Virus record (IMG/VR): IMGVR_UViG_3300015261_000002
Span: 160,748-224,747 of that record
Source of the DNA: a virus
Strand: one strand, 5' to 3'
Length of the DNA: 64,000 nt
Shown here: positions 44,766 to 53,602 of the stretch, one piece after another
Layout of the letters: each line of letters starts with the position of its first letter
Position numbering within the stretch: the first letter of the stretch is position 1
The notes under the pieces: generated by a model
The model's database searches: none
What the model was told of the DNA's origin: nothing
What the model saw: the letters and a program-made list of their open reading frames with translations, nothing else
Position numbers and translations under genes: made by a program

Positions 44766-45883
44766 TTGAACTCCTCCAGCACCTCAAATGCTTCCTCTAC
44801 CGAGATACCCAGTTCCGCCAAGCGGTCACTGATCTCCGGCAATAGGGAATCATTCAAGTTATCTTTAGTGAGTGAAACCCCTTCGTACACTTTAGCGTCA
44901 AACAAAGTCTCGTCAACACTGACGCCTTTATCAACTTCGTTCTCAGCCTTAATGCCAAACATGGGGTAGTCTTTTTTCATGACCTCAACGATCGGGTTAA
45001 CGACCTCGGTCTTACCGCCCTTAACGCGAAGCTGCGAGAAAGGTGGTAACTTACGTGCAGCGATAAACGTGTGGAACTCTTTGATCAACACCTCAGGTGT
45101 AATCTCCGGATCCACATGCATGGTGAGAAAAGGAAGCGCGTTCTTGTTTTCCCAGAACACCGGATTAAAGTAATCCTTCTTCTTATCCAGATCCACCACA
45201 TAACCGCCCTTGGGATGTTCTTCACCATGAGCAGTACGGTCAAACGAACCAGAGGTGAAGAGTTTCCCCTTCTGCACTGGCTTGTGAATATGTCCCGCAA
45301 AAATGCCGTACCGAACAATCGTTTCCCATCGTTCGAGTAGGTGTGCATTCTTTTGGGCTGCGGCGTGCAGCTGGAAGGTAAAGCCACCGTGGAAGCAGAT
45401 CAAGTCGACCTTATCCATTCCGTTGGCTTTAAGGACCTGGAGTGCCCGTTCCCAGATCTCATCCGGTGTCATCTTGCCCATGTTGTCCGGGACGAACATA
45501 ATGGACAGTTCGTCTAACTGGTGAAACACCTCAATCGACAGGGTATCGATATAACGAACATCCATACCGCGCGGAGCGAGGTTTACAAAGTGCCGTGGCT
45601 GCTTATTGTCGTGAGACTCAGTACCTGCCAGCCAAATGGCGATCAGGTCTTCATTCGCATCGTGGGCTGAGTGCAAGAAGTCGCGCCCCCAGTCCTTGAC
45701 CTTAAACATGTCTTCGTTAGGGGATTCAACCATGCGCTCAAAGAAGTCGCCGCCAAACAGTACCATGTCAACCTTTGACAAGTCGTTCTCTTTTAAGAGG
45801 AATCGATTGAGGTTGGACAGGATGTGTGGGGTAGGGGTTACTTGGTGCAGCGTGTGTTGATCAGAGCTCCAGAGAAAACGCAC
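44762..45883 (-). CDS. Mre11/SbcD-like metallophosphoesterase, probable nuclease (373 aa)
   Basis: Calcineurin-fold motifs appear in order: D-x-H at 8-10 (SSDQH), GD at 45-46 (FGGDFFE), a GNHD-equivalent at 87-92 (AGTESHD), a single His at 165 (CFHGG) and G-H-x-H at 197-200 (FAGHIHKP). The usual Asn of GNHD is missing, replaced by T-E-S, which may alter metal use. The C-terminus is acidic and helical. Mre11/SbcD enzymes process DNA ends in replication and recombination (family knowledge). The gene is coupled to an unknown gene and followed by virion-unrelated genes, so a replication or recombination role in the phage nucleus is most likely. No SbcC-like ATPase is in this window. Confidence 0.75.
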   Translation of the reverse strand: MRFLWSSDQHTLHQVTPTPHILSNLNRFLLKENDLSKVDMVLFGGDFFERMVESPNEDMFKVKDWGRDFLHSAHDANEDLIAIWLAGTESHDNKQPRHFVNLAPRGMDVRYIDTLSIEVFHQLDELSIMFVPDNMGKMTPDEIWERALQVLKANGMDKVDLICFHGGFTFQLHAAAQKNAHLLERWETIVRYGIFAGHIHKPVQKGKLFTSGSFDRTAHGEEHPKGGYVVDLDKKKDYFNPVFWENKNALPFLTMHVDPEITPEVLIKEFHTFIAARKLPPFSQLRVKGGKTEVVNPIVEVMKKDYPMFGIKAENEVDKGVSVDETLFDAKVYEGVSLTKDNLNDSLLPEISDRLAELGISVEEAFEVLEEFK

Positions 45884-45904
45884 TTATAAATCCCCTAATG
45901 ATAG

Positions 45905-46711
45905 TTAGCACTCCAGCGGGTCGGTAGGACGTGGCCGTTGGCTGACGACATTACCTTTACCCGAAGCAGCTGCGGCCATATTGACGCCCTTGATGGATTC
46001 CTCATTGAACTGGAATTCCATGTTGCCGGTCATCAGGCGATTAACCTGAGCGACTTGTTCGGCAGTGATCGGCTCTTTGCGATAGTTTGCATAGAGGATA
46101 GGACGGATGGCGTTGATCTCTTCGATCGGACGTTTGTTGTTGTTCAACGTGTCCTTGATGTAAACCACCTGCTTCTCTACTTCCGGGATCACGCCGAACT
46201 TGGCATAGAACTCAGGCGCGATCATTTCAGTGAGGGTGGTACGTTTCTTGCTGTCCAGTGCCTTGGTCAACGCCTTGGCCAAACCGAGGTTGGCGTTCGG
46301 GTCGTTCTTCTTCATGGTGTCAGCACTGTGACTGTGAATCATCCGGCTAGCCTGTTCCAGCATCTGGTACTCACGCTGGGTCAGGTTTGTGGTGATCATC
46401 GGCGGAATGAGCAGCACTGGCTTGTGGTCTTCGTCGACGACCATTACCGCACGAGTGCCGTTACCGCTGATCGACATCCACTTGTTGACCTTGGCGCCGA
46501 AGTAGTTCAGGCCATGATCGTTACCGAGGGCAAACGCCATCAGCCATTCGCGGACGAAGTCCTTTTCGTAGAGCACGGTTTCGACGTTGAAAGGCAGATC
46601 ACCATCACCCATCATCAACTTGCCGTCGATGTTTTGTACTTTGACGTTTTCAAGAAAGGCAAAATCTTCCTTGAGAATCTCTTCGCGGTCCTGCTTTGTC
46701 ATCTGACTCAT
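45905..46711 (-). CDS. Unknown protein (268 aa)
   Basis: An alpha/beta protein with Met, Asn and Lys-rich segments. There is no catalytic motif, although H-x-H (HSHSAD, about 126-131) could bind metal. The start overlaps the stop of the gene at 46708 (ATGA), suggesting coupling. It is located between RNA polymerase and phosphoesterase genes, hence an early or replicative role is likelier than a structural one. Function unknown. Confidence 0.42.
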   Translation of the reverse strand: MSQMTKQDREEILKEDFAFLENVKVQNIDGKLMMGDGDLPFNVETVLYEKDFVREWLMAFALGNDHGLNYFGAKVNKWMSISGNGTRAVMVVDEDHKPVLLIPPMITTNLTQREYQMLEQASRMIHSHSADTMKKNDPNANLGLAKALTKALDSKKRTTLTEMIAPEFYAKFGVIPEVEKQVVYIKDTLNNNKRPIEEINAIRPILYANYRKEPITAEQVAQVNRLMTGNMEFQFNEESIKGVNMAAAASGKGNVVSQRPRPTDPLEC

Positions 46712-47115
46712 TTACCCAACCTCGCCTTATCCAACACTTCATAAAGTCTGCCTGTTACAAGTACCACTTCAGACAGGTCATAAGTTTCGCCATCCACAAT
46801 TGCCCGAGCGGACATCAAGAGATGGTAGTTGTTAACTTCGTTATCTACCGTTTTCTTTTGCACCAACACTTGAGCCTGCGGAAACAGTTCTCGCATGTAG
46901 GATTCGAATTCTTGTTGAGTTCGTTCAACCATGGTCTCAGGCGTCGTACCATGGGTTGCCCAGAGAAAATAAAAACTAGGCACCTCACCAATGACCTTAC
47001 CCTGGTCACGACGGGAGGTAAACCAGTACATGAAATGCAGCGCCATCGCCTCCTGAGGCGACTTAACCTCGAAGCCTGAACGGGTAGACATCGTGGCCAC
47101 GCAAAAAGTGTTCAT
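46708..47115 (-). CDS. Unknown small protein (135 aa)
   Basis: A mixed alpha/beta protein with an aromatic N-terminal half (FMYWFTSRRD, SFYFLWATHG). No known motif. It is first in a short leftward operon with the 268-aa gene; the region upstream (47116-47198) shows no clear early-promoter match. Confidence 0.4.
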   Translation of the reverse strand: MNTFCVATMSTRSGFEVKSPQEAMALHFMYWFTSRRDQGKVIGEVPSFYFLWATHGTTPETMVERTQQEFESYMRELFPQAQVLVQKKTVDNEVNNYHLLMSARAIVDGETYDLSEVVLVTGRLYEVLDKARLGK

Positions 47116-47198
47116 ACCGTTTTCCTTTATAGAAGTAACCTCTATAAGAATAGTTTTCCTTGCAACGCTGTAAGATAGCGTATGGCAAAAAAATAAAG

Positions 47199-47221
47199 CA
47201 GGAAGGGTGTTACCCCTCCTG
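47199..47221 (-). terminator. Terminator hairpin after 213-aa gene
   Basis: CAGGAAGGG pairs with CCCCTCCTG with one mismatch around a short loop; on minus it is followed by seven T (A at 47187-47193 on plus). Confidence 0.8.
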
Positions 47222-47236
47222 TTTATCTAAACGGTC

Positions 47237-47878
47237 TTATTCGGCTTCTGGGGGCGGTGTAGCGCCTTTCAGAGCCTTGTTGGTCTCGCTGGTGATATCG
47301 AACAAGTTCTTCGTCCGATGATAACCAATTGCGTTCCACGTTTTCTGCACGTCAACGCGTTCACGGAAGGACAATCCACCGCCTGCACTTTCCAGGTAGT
47401 GAGCATGTTTCAACCGTGTGACGTCGTCTTTCGTTTCCAGGTGCAACAAGCCATTCATCGAACGGCGCCAGAAAATGTTCTCAGCGCCAATCCCTGTATT
47501 GAGTGGACTGAAGTTGCCGTCATATCCACTGATCTTGTCATCCAGCCAATCCTGGTGCAAGCCTTCATGCGCCATGATGTAGTCGCGCATGAAACCCTGC
47601 GCACCTTGCAGACCTGCCACGGAACCCAGGTAACCGATTTCGAACCGACCGACGTAATCGCCGTCCGAGTTACCCAACAGTCGCTTACCCATTTCCCATG
47701 CTCGCGAGGTCAGGTAGTTGTTGAACCCTTCCAACGCGTTTGTTGCTTGTTGTGCTAACCAACCACCCGCCTGCTGAAACGCCTGAGTGGAGTTGTTCAC
47801 ATACTGGGCGTACTTCTGCATCTGATTCTCGGTGTAGCTGCCCGAGACCGCATAACTGAATGCATGAGCACTGTTCAT
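47237..47878 (-). CDS. Unknown protein with HEGLH motif (213 aa)
   Basis: Residues 104-108 read HEGLH, a possible HExxH zinc site. No convincing third ligand helix is seen, so activity is uncertain and the match could be chance. The N-terminal 60 residues are Ser/Gln/Asn/Ala-rich. The gene lies directly downstream of the beta-prime N-terminal subunit gene in the chmA region. It may be a nucleus-associated or virion protein; nothing more can be said. Confidence 0.4.
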   Translation of the reverse strand: MNSAHAFSYAVSGSYTENQMQKYAQYVNNSTQAFQQAGGWLAQQATNALEGFNNYLTSRAWEMGKRLLGNSDGDYVGRFEIGYLGSVAGLQGAQGFMRDYIMAHEGLHQDWLDDKISGYDGNFSPLNTGIGAENIFWRRSMNGLLHLETKDDVTRLKHAHYLESAGGGLSFRERVDVQKTWNAIGYHRTKNLFDITSETNKALKGATPPPEAE

Positions 47879-47900
47879 CGTGTTTACCTCTTAGCCTGGG

Positions 47901-49538
47901 TTAGGCTACATCAAGGATCGGCGTTTGCGCCATGAGCGTGTTAAGGTTCATGAGGTTAGTTGCCGCTTGCCCTGCGTAGTCACCCACTGTAAACGGAATG
48001 TTGCGGTCCAACGTCTGATGGTGACCCCACGCGCCGTAAGCTTTCGCTTTGGACTCGTTATCGGCCATAAGGACGATGTAGTGGTTGTCGCCGTCAAAGT
48101 CGGTGTTCGATTCACTTACGGCCAGGATCGGTACGCGAATACTTTCATCCTGGAGATCGCGGTTCACACGGAGGAACGCACTGCGCAGACTGAGGAACTC
48201 AATCGACGGGTTACGTCCGCTCTGTATGATAGCCTTGTTGTTTTCTTCCATGTCGCGGAAGAATTCATCAATCAGCGGGTCGATCCAATACGCAGCTCGA
48301 CTGATTCGCTGGATGGCCTGATACGGAGTATGACCGCGACGGTACAAGAAGCCCGTGATGTGATAGTCCAGAATAGCCAGACACATCTTCCACGGGACCA
48401 TCCACTCATCCGGGTTGAGGATACCGGTTACCGAGGTTACAACCGAGCGGCCAGTGAACGGTACTGCACCAGAGGCCACGTGTTTACGGTTGAGTGCAGG
48501 CTTACCAAACAACGCTTTCGGGTTGTTTACCTTACGGTATTGGTCAGCCAGCTTAACCAGGTTCTTGCCGACGATCTCGCAGTTACGACGCTTATCGGCG
48601 GCGCTCAGCTTAACGACAGCATTCGAACGTTTGGTATCAGCAATCGCGGTGTACAGCTGTGCAGTGACCGGTTGGTGAGGATAGGCGTAAGTATCCTTGC
48701 CCGTCTTCTCCAGGATCGTTGCGTAGCGATTCGGCACCTTCATGTACTTGGAGAACGCGATGTGCTTGTTCTTTTGGTACACTTCCATCAACACCACACC
48801 TTCGTGCGAGGTCGTGCAATGGCGTTTGCCATTACCTACCAGCATCCAGTGCATGATGTCATCACACCGTGCCTGGAAGGTGTTCATGTTTACGTCGATG
48901 ATCTCCAGCTCTTCGAGCATGTTGCGAATCAGGTTGACGGTGGTGTTCTTTTGCTTGTTGATCTGGCCGCGATACGTCGGGTCGATGAAGTACCGTGGTA
49001 CGCAGACCTTTGGACTGCCAATGCCGACTTTGTTAAAGAAGGTCGAGAAGAAACCCAAGTTAACAAACCCATTCACACCCTCTGGCAACTTAAGCCACAG
49101 CCGAGTGTCCTCTCCGCGGTCCAGGAACAGCTCTGGAACCTCTCCGCACTTAGGACAAGCCTTACCCTGCTTCAGCCGGTAGTTGCCACGGTAGTGACCA
49201 CAGGCCGGATTACAGGTAGCGACTGTCTCGAACGAGTTACCTGTGAATTCCATACGAGTCAGACGCTCGATGGCTTCGCGATCTTCCTGAATGTTGAAGT
49301 CAAACTCATTCAGGTAAATAGGCTTCAGACGACTGGTATCGTGCAAGTAGTCGTAGTCTTCGAAGTCCCAGTACAGAGGCTCCGAGTAACGGGGGTCATC
49401 CTCCAGCGACCGGCCGAAGGCTGCGGCGTAACGGTTGAAGAAAGGCATTGGATCAAGCTTTTCTTCGTTGTACTGTGTGAGCTTTTTGATTGCCAGCTCA
49501 TTTGACGGAGTGAGTTCCGGTAAGTACATATTGCCCAT
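47901..49538 (-). CDS. RNA polymerase beta-prime N-terminal subunit, catalytic, non-virion type (545 aa)
   Basis: The catalytic metal-binding motif DFDGD is at 480-484 in SNTDFDGDNHYIVL, equivalent to NADFDGD of bacterial beta-prime. An N-terminal zinc site is formed by C109, C113, C128 and C131. The start at 49538 (MGNMYLPELT) has GGAG upstream. It lies directly downstream of chmA, as phiKZ gp55 lies beside gp54. With the beta C-terminal and beta-prime C-terminal subunits at 33731-38001, this would form the non-virion polymerase; the N-terminal beta subunit is outside the window. Two aspartates of the motif coordinate the catalytic Mg (established). Confidence 0.86.
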   Translation of the reverse strand: MGNMYLPELTPSNELAIKKLTQYNEEKLDPMPFFNRYAAAFGRSLEDDPRYSEPLYWDFEDYDYLHDTSRLKPIYLNEFDFNIQEDREAIERLTRMEFTGNSFETVATCNPACGHYRGNYRLKQGKACPKCGEVPELFLDRGEDTRLWLKLPEGVNGFVNLGFFSTFFNKVGIGSPKVCVPRYFIDPTYRGQINKQKNTTVNLIRNMLEELEIIDVNMNTFQARCDDIMHWMLVGNGKRHCTTSHEGVVLMEVYQKNKHIAFSKYMKVPNRYATILEKTGKDTYAYPHQPVTAQLYTAIADTKRSNAVVKLSAADKRRNCEIVGKNLVKLADQYRKVNNPKALFGKPALNRKHVASGAVPFTGRSVVTSVTGILNPDEWMVPWKMCLAILDYHITGFLYRRGHTPYQAIQRISRAAYWIDPLIDEFFRDMEENNKAIIQSGRNPSIEFLSLRSAFLRVNRDLQDESIRVPILAVSESNTDFDGDNHYIVLMADNESKAKAYGAWGHHQTLDRNIPFTVGDYAGQAATNLMNLNTLMAQTPILDVA

Positions 49539-49581
49539 GGCCGACTCCAAAAACAGAAAAACAGAAAAAAGAGATCAGCGA

Positions 49582-49605
49582 GCAAGAGGGAATTACCCCT
49601 CTTGC
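49582..49605 (-). terminator. Terminator hairpin downstream of chmA
   Basis: GCAAGAGGG pairs with CCTCTTGC-containing arm (49582-49590 with 49596-49605) and a run of six T follows on the minus strand (49565-49570 as A on plus). Confidence 0.85.
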
Positions 49606-49641
49606 CCACCAATCCGTTGCAGGCTACAACGTGTACAACAC

Positions 49642-51663
49642 TTACATGAACGGCATGTTCATGTTGTACGCCAGGCCCAGGCCGTTGCCGTTGGCATTGT
49701 TCGAGCCAGCACCCACGAGGGTAGCCAGACCGATGCCAGGCGTCGAAGCCAGGCTGGTGTTGCGCCAGCTGCCCAGGTTGTTCGCGACGTTCAGCTGACC
49801 GATGGTGTCCATGGCTTTCGACATGGCAGCCATGAAGTCAGGCGCCCAGATGTGAGGCTGAGCCCAGCCGTTGATGTGAACCTGACCGTCGAACAGCGAC
49901 GAACCGGTTTCCACGCGCAGCTTCTGAGCACGTTGCTTGAACTCTTCGCCCTGGATGGTACCGTACATGGTCGACAGCAGGCTTTCGGCTGCGAGTTGAC
50001 CTTTCGGGCCCTTGATGTGCGAGATCATCATCTCGTCCAGTTCCTGGGTGTTGAACTTGCGACCGGCGTATTCGGCCAGGCCGTTTACCGCGATCATGCC
50101 AGTCGGGATCAGCACTGGCTTGGAAGGCGTCCAACCTTGTTGCGAGGTGACGTTCTGGCGGATGATTTCCGAGAACGCGCCCTTGGTCATGCTGTCGATG
50201 AGCGAGATCACCACCTTGATTTCTGCCGCGTTCTGGCCTTGCTTGGCCAGCTGGAAGAAGAAGTTGTTGATCGAAGCGTTCGGACCGGCCGGGATCAGGT
50301 TGATCTGGAAGGTTGCATGCGGGGAAACGTTCTGACGGATCCAGTTGTTGACCAGCTCGGTGTCCGACATCTTCTTCTCGTCGAGACGGATACGTTGCGG
50401 GTTCTGGAAGCCACCAGGGATCTGGCTTACCATTTGGTCAACACGGACTTCCAGGTCGGCCAGGTTACCGCGAGCACCCACGCTGTGACGGCGCAGAGCT
50501 TCGGACCAGACGTACTGGTTGTTCGTCGCCATCAGCGCGTACAGGCCGGTGAAGAACGGGAACAGACCGCCGTTGTTGCAGAGTTGCTCGCCGGCTTGAA
50601 CGGTGCCGACGGTGATCACTGGACGCAGAGGTTTGAAGCCCTGTGGGTAAACACCCATGCCCATTTGGTTGCCCAGGAACTGTTGCAGCGCGTTCATCTG
50701 CTCTTGCGAGCGGTGCGACATCATGAAACGCTGGTGATCTTCCCACGACACGCCGTTCAGGCTGACAGCGGCGGTAGCACGGATGATCTCTTTCGAGTTG
50801 GCCTGGAAGTTGCCGGTGTTCTGGTTGTTGTTGTTGATCGTCGAAACGATCACTTCCATGTTGTCGGCGGTCAGGGTGCCGGCCTTGCTGGTGCGGAAGC
50901 TGATAGCGCTCACACGAGCTTCGGCGCAGCCGTCTTTGCCGTACGGTTGATCAGGAGTTGCGAACGGTGCCGGAACCTGATAGCCCTTGGCAACGATTTC
51001 GCGAACGGTTTTGACCATGATCGCTTCTTCCCACTCGGAGGCGATGTAGTTCGCCTGACGGTGAGCGTAGTCTTTCGGATCGCCGGCTTCCTGATGGTTC
51101 AGGAGTTCCAGGTCGACCACGATCATGTTGATGACGCTGACGTTCTTCACGCCTTGTGCTTCGGCGACCTTGGTGTAGTGACCGGTCAGCTTTTCCAGGA
51201 ACTGGCTGTTCGGGTACTGGGCCGGGGTCAGCGGCGCCGACATTTGCTGCATGATGTTGTTGGCGTTGACGGTGATGCGCTCGACGCCGATGCTCAGGGT
51301 GCGGTTGTAGAACAGCGCGGCCATCACGTACATGGTGCCGTCGAAGATGACGTACAGACCGACGCCCGGCAGTTGAGCCGAGATGGACGGGGTCAGGCTT
51401 TCGACGGTCGGAACGATTTTGCGTTGCAGTTCGTTGGTGGTGGACTTCTTGGCGTTCTCGTAGATCGCCTCGAGTTTCTCGATGGTTTCAGCAACCTCTT
51501 TCAGGTTGCGGTTATCCGACGTCATGGACGGCAGACGAAGCAGGCCGGCGAGACCATCCAGCGGAGCCATGGTGCCCGGAGCGCCTGGAGCCTGGCTTGC
51601 GTTGGTAGGCTTTTCGTTGTCGTTCCAGGAGGTGCTTTCGGAAGAACCGGTGTTCAGTGTCAT
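49642..51663 (-). CDS. chmA: Chimallin-like phage nucleus shell protein (673 aa)
   Basis: The protein (MTLNTGSSES start, AAGGAAAA upstream) is about 670 residues, soluble, Asn/Gln/Gly-rich and without transmembrane segments, and its C-terminus is a flexible Gly/Asn/Leu tail. Its length, position next to the beta-prime N-terminal polymerase gene, and strong early promoter (51749-51776) match phiKZ gp54 and 201phi2-1 gp105, the major protein of the phage nucleus shell. Codon usage is GC-rich and even, consistent with very high expression. Chimallin self-assembles into a two-dimensional lattice around the replicating DNA. Identity rests on context and composition; no single motif proves it. Confidence 0.72.
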   Translation of the reverse strand: MTLNTGSSESTSWNDNEKPTNASQAPGAPGTMAPLDGLAGLLRLPSMTSDNRNLKEVAETIEKLEAIYENAKKSTTNELQRKIVPTVESLTPSISAQLPGVGLYVIFDGTMYVMAALFYNRTLSIGVERITVNANNIMQQMSAPLTPAQYPNSQFLEKLTGHYTKVAEAQGVKNVSVINMIVVDLELLNHQEAGDPKDYAHRQANYIASEWEEAIMVKTVREIVAKGYQVPAPFATPDQPYGKDGCAEARVSAISFRTSKAGTLTADNMEVIVSTINNNNQNTGNFQANSKEIIRATAAVSLNGVSWEDHQRFMMSHRSQEQMNALQQFLGNQMGMGVYPQGFKPLRPVITVGTVQAGEQLCNNGGLFPFFTGLYALMATNNQYVWSEALRRHSVGARGNLADLEVRVDQMVSQIPGGFQNPQRIRLDEKKMSDTELVNNWIRQNVSPHATFQINLIPAGPNASINNFFFQLAKQGQNAAEIKVVISLIDSMTKGAFSEIIRQNVTSQQGWTPSKPVLIPTGMIAVNGLAEYAGRKFNTQELDEMMISHIKGPKGQLAAESLLSTMYGTIQGEEFKQRAQKLRVETGSSLFDGQVHINGWAQPHIWAPDFMAAMSKAMDTIGQLNVANNLGSWRNTSLASTPGIGLATLVGAGSNNANGNGLGLAYNMNMPFM

Positions 51664-51748
51664 GAGTGTTTTCCTTTTATACGAAGATAGTCTGCTATAG
51701 CGACGTTGTTTTAACAAATGTGGAACATTTGTACTACCAACTACATGA

Positions 51749-51776
51749 GTAATATAGTCTTGAAAATTTCTTACCC
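51749..51776 (-). promoter_or_regulatory. Putative early promoter of chmA
   Basis: On minus: GGGTAAGAAATTTTCAAGAC followed by TATATTACTC, which contains TATATTAC, the core described for phiKZ early promoters. It lies 86 bases before the ATG at 51663. Confidence 0.72.
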
Positions 51777-51823
51777 CAGCAGAAACCATCCCGCTTTTCA
51801 GCAGGGATGATATAGAGTAGTCG

Positions 51824-51841
51824 CTTTCAAAGCTGTATTAC
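51824..51841 (+). promoter_or_regulatory. Putative early promoter of gene at 51970
   Basis: CTTTCAAAGCTGTATTAC resembles the chmA and phuZ elements (TTTCAA, then TATTAC). It lies 129 bases before the ATG at 51970. Confidence 0.55.
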
Positions 51842-51969
51842 AAATTCTCAAATTGCGCAATGGTCCCCAGTAGGAGATCTTCTCCTGATGTGACTTGTTC
51901 ACATAAGATAGAGAATTCCAGTGAGACTTTATTTTAAACATCCCTCCCCATTTTTCTCGGACAGCCATT

Positions 51970-53073
51970 ATGACTATCTTCACCTATCCAGCTGAGGACA
52001 TCAGCCGGAAGTACCCCCGTAGCAATTTCGGTGATATGGGGAACCTGCATCGCGTTACCGAATTCAACCGAAAGGATTACCGGGCCTACGTGGACCGCGC
52101 TTCCTTCCACCTTGAAGATCAACATACCCTCGTGGGTCTTCTGCGCCATTTGGCGGTCGACCCTGAGTGGAGCTTGCAGGAGGTTGTAGATAATACACGC
52201 TTCCGTGCTAATTCACTGTGCACGGTTTACCGCATCACTTCGATCAACCGAATCGGCTTTGCAGAGCCCAATGGACTCTACCGTCGTAACGTCAGGGAGC
52301 ACTGGGTACTCCTCGATGGTCCTACCGACTATAACGAAGCGACCTTGAAGCTGGACGATCTGAGAGCGGTTATCCCGCTGTACTCAACAGTATTGGATCG
52401 TGGGTACAAACATACCGTCGAGAAGAACCAAACCATTCGCAATGATATCACAGATGTGGCGATCATTGGTTTGGACATGGTCGCTTTGGCGGTAGGCTGG
52501 TGGTTGTTTATGCGTGAGAAACGTGAGGCTAATACAGGCATTGCGTCCTACGTCTGTCTGTACCCGCTCTACCACGCTACCCTCTACCAAAACCAACTGT
52601 CGGTGATAAACATCCTCTACGAGTTCTTTGTAAAGGAACAAGATCTCAACGACCTGATCAAGACGGAGACGGTTAAGTTCACCACGTTGAATGAGGAGAA
52701 GCTGTTCAGAAAGTACATGCTCTTCCTTATAGACACCTTGACTGACCGTCGTCTGCAAGATGTGTGGATGATGCTGAAGCAGATCGATAGCCTGTATCGT
52801 GTCTCCTACACGAACTACGTCGATCCCCATGACCAGGCGCTCTATGCTCAAACCGCTTGGGCGTTCGAACCGGCCATGCTGAAGGTGTCTGCGATCTACC
52901 TGTCTATCGGTAACCGCATGAAGTACAAGTGCACCGACATTAACGTTGATTTCGATCGGCTCTATCGTCAGATCGCCTATCGTCAAAAGAACATCCCTGA
53001 AGTGTTCTTTCGGAAGCATTTGGGAGATTTGCTTGAAGAAGTAAAAATCCTGAATGACATCAATTTTCGTTAA
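51970..53073 (+). CDS. Unknown protein divergent to chmA (367 aa)
   Basis: A soluble mixed alpha/beta protein with many Tyr, Arg and Asp, and one moderately hydrophobic segment (about 167-183, including LDMVALAVGWWLFM), possibly a membrane or core helix. It is a single-gene plus unit diverging from chmA with its own early-type promoter, so it should be expressed together with the nucleus shell. No motif assigned. Its downstream end faces a leftward operon across a 14-bp hairpin. Confidence 0.45.
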   Translation: MTIFTYPAEDISRKYPRSNFGDMGNLHRVTEFNRKDYRAYVDRASFHLEDQHTLVGLLRHLAVDPEWSLQEVVDNTRFRANSLCTVYRITSINRIGFAEPNGLYRRNVREHWVLLDGPTDYNEATLKLDDLRAVIPLYSTVLDRGYKHTVEKNQTIRNDITDVAIIGLDMVALAVGWWLFMREKREANTGIASYVCLYPLYHATLYQNQLSVINILYEFFVKEQDLNDLIKTETVKFTTLNEEKLFRKYMLFLIDTLTDRRLQDVWMMLKQIDSLYRVSYTNYVDPHDQALYAQTAWAFEPAMLKVSAIYLSIGNRMKYKCTDINVDFDRLYRQIAYRQKNIPEVFFRKHLGDLLEEVKILNDINFR

Positions 53074-53164
53074 AAAGTAATACTACGGGAGGAGACTTAA
53101 CGGTCCAACCGACGAAGTGCTCCCATATTTCATCTAAATATTTAAAAATTAGTAAAAAGACTAT

Positions 53165-53198
53165 ACCTCTACTAGCCCCGCAAAGGGCTAGTAGAGGT
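53165..53198. terminator. 14-bp bidirectional terminator
   Basis: A perfect 14-bp stem (53165-53178 with 53185-53198) has a 6-base loop. It lies between convergent stops at 53073 and 53213 and is preceded by a TAAAAAG tract. Confidence 0.85.
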
Positions 53199-53212
53199 AG
53201 GTCGAATTCACG

Positions 53213-53602
53213 CTATTCTTCTGGTCGAATTACGGTGGTTCGGTAAATGTCCAGGGACGCTAGTCGCCTGTCGATCTTCGCCTTGATTTCCTCGAAGCTC
53301 TGCTTAGCCCGTTGGAACTCGTTGTACTGAAATTTCTTTCGGTATTCGATTGTGTCCACAACAAACTGAAGTCGATTGGTCGTGGTCTTCAAGAAGAAGG
53401 ATCGGAACCAGCCTTTCCAACCCTTTACCTTTTGTTTATGCTTCTCCAGAACTACCTTTGCGTCAGCCAGCTCTTTGACCGTTTCCAGGTAAGTGTCAAA
53501 GTATTGGGTAACGATCGCCCAAGACTCATCCAGTTTCTTGATCTCATGCCCAGGTCGGTACTTCTTTCTTCTGGCTTCCGCCAGTGAGTGCACAGTACCC
53601 AT
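53213..53602 (-). CDS. Unknown small protein, basic and helical (129 aa)
   Basis: Lys/Arg-rich with a long predicted coiled coil (about 30-115) and a Trp-containing segment (WKGWFRSFF). The start at 53602 overlaps the stop of the next gene upstream (TAATG). It is the last gene of the polymerase C-half operon. A DNA- or membrane-binding role is possible; not assigned. Confidence 0.42.
   Translation of the reverse strand: MGTVHSLAEARRKKYRPGHEIKKLDESWAIVTQYFDTYLETVKELADAKVVLEKHKQKVKGWKGWFRSFFLKTTTNRLQFVVDTIEYRKKFQYNEFQRAKQSFEEIKAKIDRRLASLDIYRTTVIRPEE

Larger units (their letters stand above)
51664..51969. other. Divergent control region between chmA and the plus gene
   Basis: This 306-base AT-rich spacer holds the chmA promoter (51749-51776, minus), a hairpin CATCCC/GGGATG (51787-51809) and a plus-strand promoter-like element (51824-51841). 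No open frame of note was seen. Confidence 0.6.

Noticed and set aside
49435-51690. Long open plus-strand frame across chmA
   Set aside because: It is antisense to chmA and has a His/Val/Arg-rich composition typical of reverse frames of GC-rich genes. No ribosome binding site was seen, and the minus-strand gene has promoter, start site and terminator.
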